A stretch of 7,108 bases of DNA from Alphaproteobacteria bacterium (lineage in GTDB: Bacteria; Pseudomonadota; Alphaproteobacteria; UBA6615), in assembly GCA_017643325.1 (NCBI GenBank), contig JAEPNS010000169.1:1-7108 (forward strand), in the 5' to 3' direction. Below the pieces are notes generated by a model. That model did not search any database and had not been told where the DNA came from. It was given only the letters and a program-made list of their open reading frames with translations. Made by a program: the position numbers and the translations under genes. Of this stretch, positions 5,379 through 7,108 are shown piece after piece. How positions within the stretch are numbered: position 1 is the stretch's first letter; every line of letters starts with the position of its first letter.

Positions 5379-6701
5379 TTATGACGCCTGGGGCACGGCC
5401 TCGGCGAGTTGCGGCGCGATCTGCACCATATAGCGGTCAAAGCCGGGCGCGCCGGCCAGGAGCATGCCGATGGGCAGCCCGGCCGCGCTGATCCCCGCCG
5501 GCAGGGACACGACCGGCCCGCCGAGCGCGGTCCAGGAGGCGATGTAGCGGCGGTCGCCGGTCCATTCGAGCCCCTCGGGCGCGGTCTCGGGCGCGGCAGG
5601 CCACAGCACGATGTCGGTCGGCCGGATCGCCTGGTAGAAGGCCGCGCGCATGGCATCGATGACGCCGCGCTCCTGCCGGTAGACCTCCTCGGAAATCTCG
5701 TTGCCGTCGATCACGGCCTGGCGGAGGACCGAGCCGACCTGGTCCTCCGGAAACTCCAGCAGGTTCGCATGGACCCGCGCGAGTTCGTAGACGGTGGTGT
5801 GGCCCTGCAGTTCGTTGAGGTCCTCCATCGGGATCGGCGAGGCAACGGTCTCCACCTCGAAGCCCGCGTCGCGCACGCGGGCCGCCACGTCGTCGCGCGC
5901 GGCGATGACCTCGTCGCTGGCCTCGCCGAGAAACGGGTCGTCGAGCACCACCAGCCGGGCCATGCCCGGGTCGGCCGACAGCATCCGCGCGTGCGGGGCG
6001 CAGACGGCGTCGTAGACGGCGACGGCGTCGGCAACCGTCCAGCCGTAGACCCCCGGCGTGTCGTACATCGGCGCGAGCGGCGCGATGCCGTAGGTGCTGA
6101 GGCTGCGGGTCGAGGGCTTGAAGGCCGAGATCCCGCAATAGGCGGCGGGCCGGTTCACCGATGCGACGGTCTGGGTGCCGACGGCCGCCGGGACCATGCC
6201 GCCGCCGACGGCCGCGCCGGAACCGCTGCTCGACCCGCCGGGCGTGTGGTTGATGTTGTGCGGGTTGCGCGCCGGCGAGGGGTCGTAATAGGCGAACTCG
6301 GTCGTGTGGGTCTTGCCGAGGATGATCGCCCCGGCCGCGCGCAGCGAGGCGACGATGTCGGCGTCGGCCGCTTCCTCCGGCGCGTTGGCGCGCGTCGCGC
6401 TGTTGCAGCGCGTCGGCCAGCCCGCGACATCGCAGATGTCCTTGATCGCGACGGGCACGCCGTGGAGCGGCCCCCGGAAGGCGCCCTGCTCCGCCTCGCG
6501 GGTCATGTCCCGCGCCTCGGCAACGGCACCCGCCTCGTCCACGGAGACCCAGGCCTGCACGGCCTCGTCGACATCCGCGATGCGGTCGAGACAGGCCTGG
6601 ACGACCTGGCTGGGCGTGGTCTCGCCCGCGCGGATCCGTGCGGCGATCTCGACGACGCTGCCGGGCGAGGCGGCGAAGGACGTGGCGTCGGCTGGGCTCA
6701 T
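5379..6701 (-). CDS. Amidase signature family hydrolase
   Basis: 440 aa, within the usual range for this family, which hydrolyses amide bonds with a Ser-cisSer-Lys triad. The catalytic Lys87 is in VPVAIKD, the cis-Ser is Ser157 in PGGSSSGS, and the nucleophile is Ser181 in TVASVNRPA. The 24-residue step between the two serines matches known members. The residues before the nucleophile are Val-Ala instead of the common Gly-Gly or Ala-Gly. The ATG at 6701 is chosen for GGGGGAA about 5 bases upstream; an extension to 6803 would run through the FAH-family gene start. GatA is unlikely because there is no GatB or GatC nearby and the C-terminal region differs. It is the first gene of a two-gene unit with the thiolase. 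It may release an acid from a small amide; substrate unknown. Confidence 0.94.
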   Translation of the reverse strand: MSPADATSFAASPGSVVEIAARIRAGETTPSQVVQACLDRIADVDEAVQAWVSVDEAGAVAEARDMTREAEQGAFRGPLHGVPVAIKDICDVAGWPTRCNSATRANAPEEAADADIVASLRAAGAIILGKTHTTEFAYYDPSPARNPHNINHTPGGSSSGSGAAVGGGMVPAAVGTQTVASVNRPAAYCGISAFKPSTRSLSTYGIAPLAPMYDTPGVYGWTVADAVAVYDAVCAPHARMLSADPGMARLVVLDDPFLGEASDEVIAARDDVAARVRDAGFEVETVASPIPMEDLNELQGHTTVYELARVHANLLEFPEDQVGSVLRQAVIDGNEISEEVYRQERGVIDAMRAAFYQAIRPTDIVLWPAAPETAPEGLEWTGDRRYIASWTALGGPVVSLPAGISAAGLPIGMLLAGAPGFDRYMVQIAPQLAEAVPQAS

Positions 6702-6731
6702 GGCGTTCCCCCTGAAATCCGGCGAGACGCT

Positions 6732-6737
6732 AGCATA
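6732..6737 (-). promoter_or_regulatory. Possible -10 element for the amidase gene
   Basis: TATGCT on the minus strand, in the only AT-richer patch of the 89-bp divergent gap, lies about 30 bases before the amidase ATG. No convincing -35 hexamer is found 16-18 bp upstream, so this is a weak housekeeping-type promoter guess. Confidence 0.2.
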
Positions 6738-6761
6738 TCCGGCAGCGGAGATGCAGAATTG

Positions 6762-6773
6762 CGGTCCGGACCG
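6762..6773. promoter_or_regulatory. 12-bp palindrome in the amidase/FAH divergent region
   Basis: CGGTCCGGACCG is a perfect 12-bp palindrome in the gap between the divergent amidase and FAH-family genes. Its position suggests an operator for a regulator controlling both directions. GC-rich DNA gives such palindromes by chance, and no regulator gene is in view. Confidence 0.3.
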
Positions 6774-6790
6774 GAACGGCGGAGCACGCA

Positions 6791-7108
6791 ATGAAACTGG
6801 CAACCCTCGACACCGGCGGCATGGGCCACGCCGCCGCGCTCACCGAAGACGGCGAGCTGATCGACCTCGTTGCGTCGGAGTTGGCAAACGACGTGCCGGA
6901 ATCGGTGCAGCGGATCCTCGGCAACGACGCGGCGATGGGCGCGGTGGCGCGCGCGCTGGAGGCCCTGGACGGCCTGTCCGACGGCGCGAAGGAGGACCTT
7001 CGCGCGGCCGGGGAGCTGGTGAAGCTGGAGGACGCCGACCTGCTGGCGCCGGTCCCGCGCCCGAACATGATCCTGTCGGTCGGCCTGAACTACCATCGCC
7101 ACATCGGG
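6791..7108 (+). CDS. Fumarylacetoacetate hydrolase-family protein, N-terminal part
   Basis: 106 codons are visible before the window ends; the frame is open throughout. The N-terminal domain (MKLATLDTGG and on, with GELIDL at about 21-26) is followed by APVPRPNMILSVGLNYHRH at 87-105. That is the hallmark entry to the catalytic FAH domain (usual form PxPRPxKIxCVGLNYxxH), including the conserved Gly-Leu-Asn-Tyr and a histidine. The metal ligands (Glu-x-Glu and Asp) lie beyond the window and cannot be checked. The family includes fumarylacetoacetate hydrolase, acylpyruvases and 2-oxohept-3-enedioate isomerase/decarboxylase, acting on ring-cleavage or keto-acid products. The ATG is preceded by GGAG 6 bases upstream. 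It is divergent from the amidase and may share regulation. Substrate unknown. Confidence 0.9.
   Translation, partial: MKLATLDTGGMGHAAALTEDGELIDLVASELANDVPESVQRILGNDAAMGAVARALEALDGLSDGAKEDLRAAGELVKLEDADLLAPVPRPNMILSVGLNYHRHIG

Noticed and set aside
4046..5656. Minus-strand open frame of 536 codons overlapping thiolase and amidase
   Set aside because: Arg/Gly/Pro-rich low-complexity translation across two genes with complete catalytic motifs in another frame.
5409..6794. Long plus-strand open frame (461 codons) opposite the amidase
   Set aside because: It is Arg/Asp/Val/Gly-rich with no recognisable motif and mirrors the amidase codons; an intact amidase triad is on the other strand. Typical of GC-rich DNA.

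Overview
This is a GC-rich, tightly packed bacterial window with nine protein-coding genes, the last cut by the window edge. No rRNA, tRNA, CRISPR array or mobile element is visible. An alphaproteobacterial origin is inferred from two perfect matches to the general stress (EcfG-type sigma factor) promoter, GGAAC-N16-CGTT; this promoter class is characteristic of Alphaproteobacteria. No genus is assigned.

Left part (28-3469), an apparent stress locus. Four genes run on the minus strand from about 3177 down to 28: a Dps ferritin-like protein, an 87-residue acidic helical protein, an exported protein built of six BON repeats, and an MscS-family mechanosensitive channel. The genes are 19 bp apart, overlapping by ATGA, and 36 bp apart, so they look like one operon. 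On the plus strand, divergent from dps, a 42-residue single-span membrane protein begins at 3341. The 163-bp gap between the two units holds back-to-back EcfG promoters, one per direction, whose -35 elements are 17 bp apart. The inferred picture is general-stress control of DNA and iron protection (Dps), an envelope or periplasmic BON protein, osmotic release (MscS) and a small inner-membrane protein.

Right part (3576-7108), catabolic-type enzymes. It holds a carboxymuconolactone decarboxylase-like protein without the CxxC thiol pair (plus strand), a thiolase and an amidase-signature enzyme (minus strand, amidase upstream of thiolase with a 50-bp gap), and the N-terminus of a fumarylacetoacetate hydrolase-family protein (plus strand, divergent from the amidase). 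Amide hydrolysis, FAH-type chemistry and thiolysis could form a route for breaking down an aromatic or amide-containing compound, but the substrate cannot be read from the sequence. No gene-free stretch exceeds 300 bases; the longest is the 163-bp promoter region.
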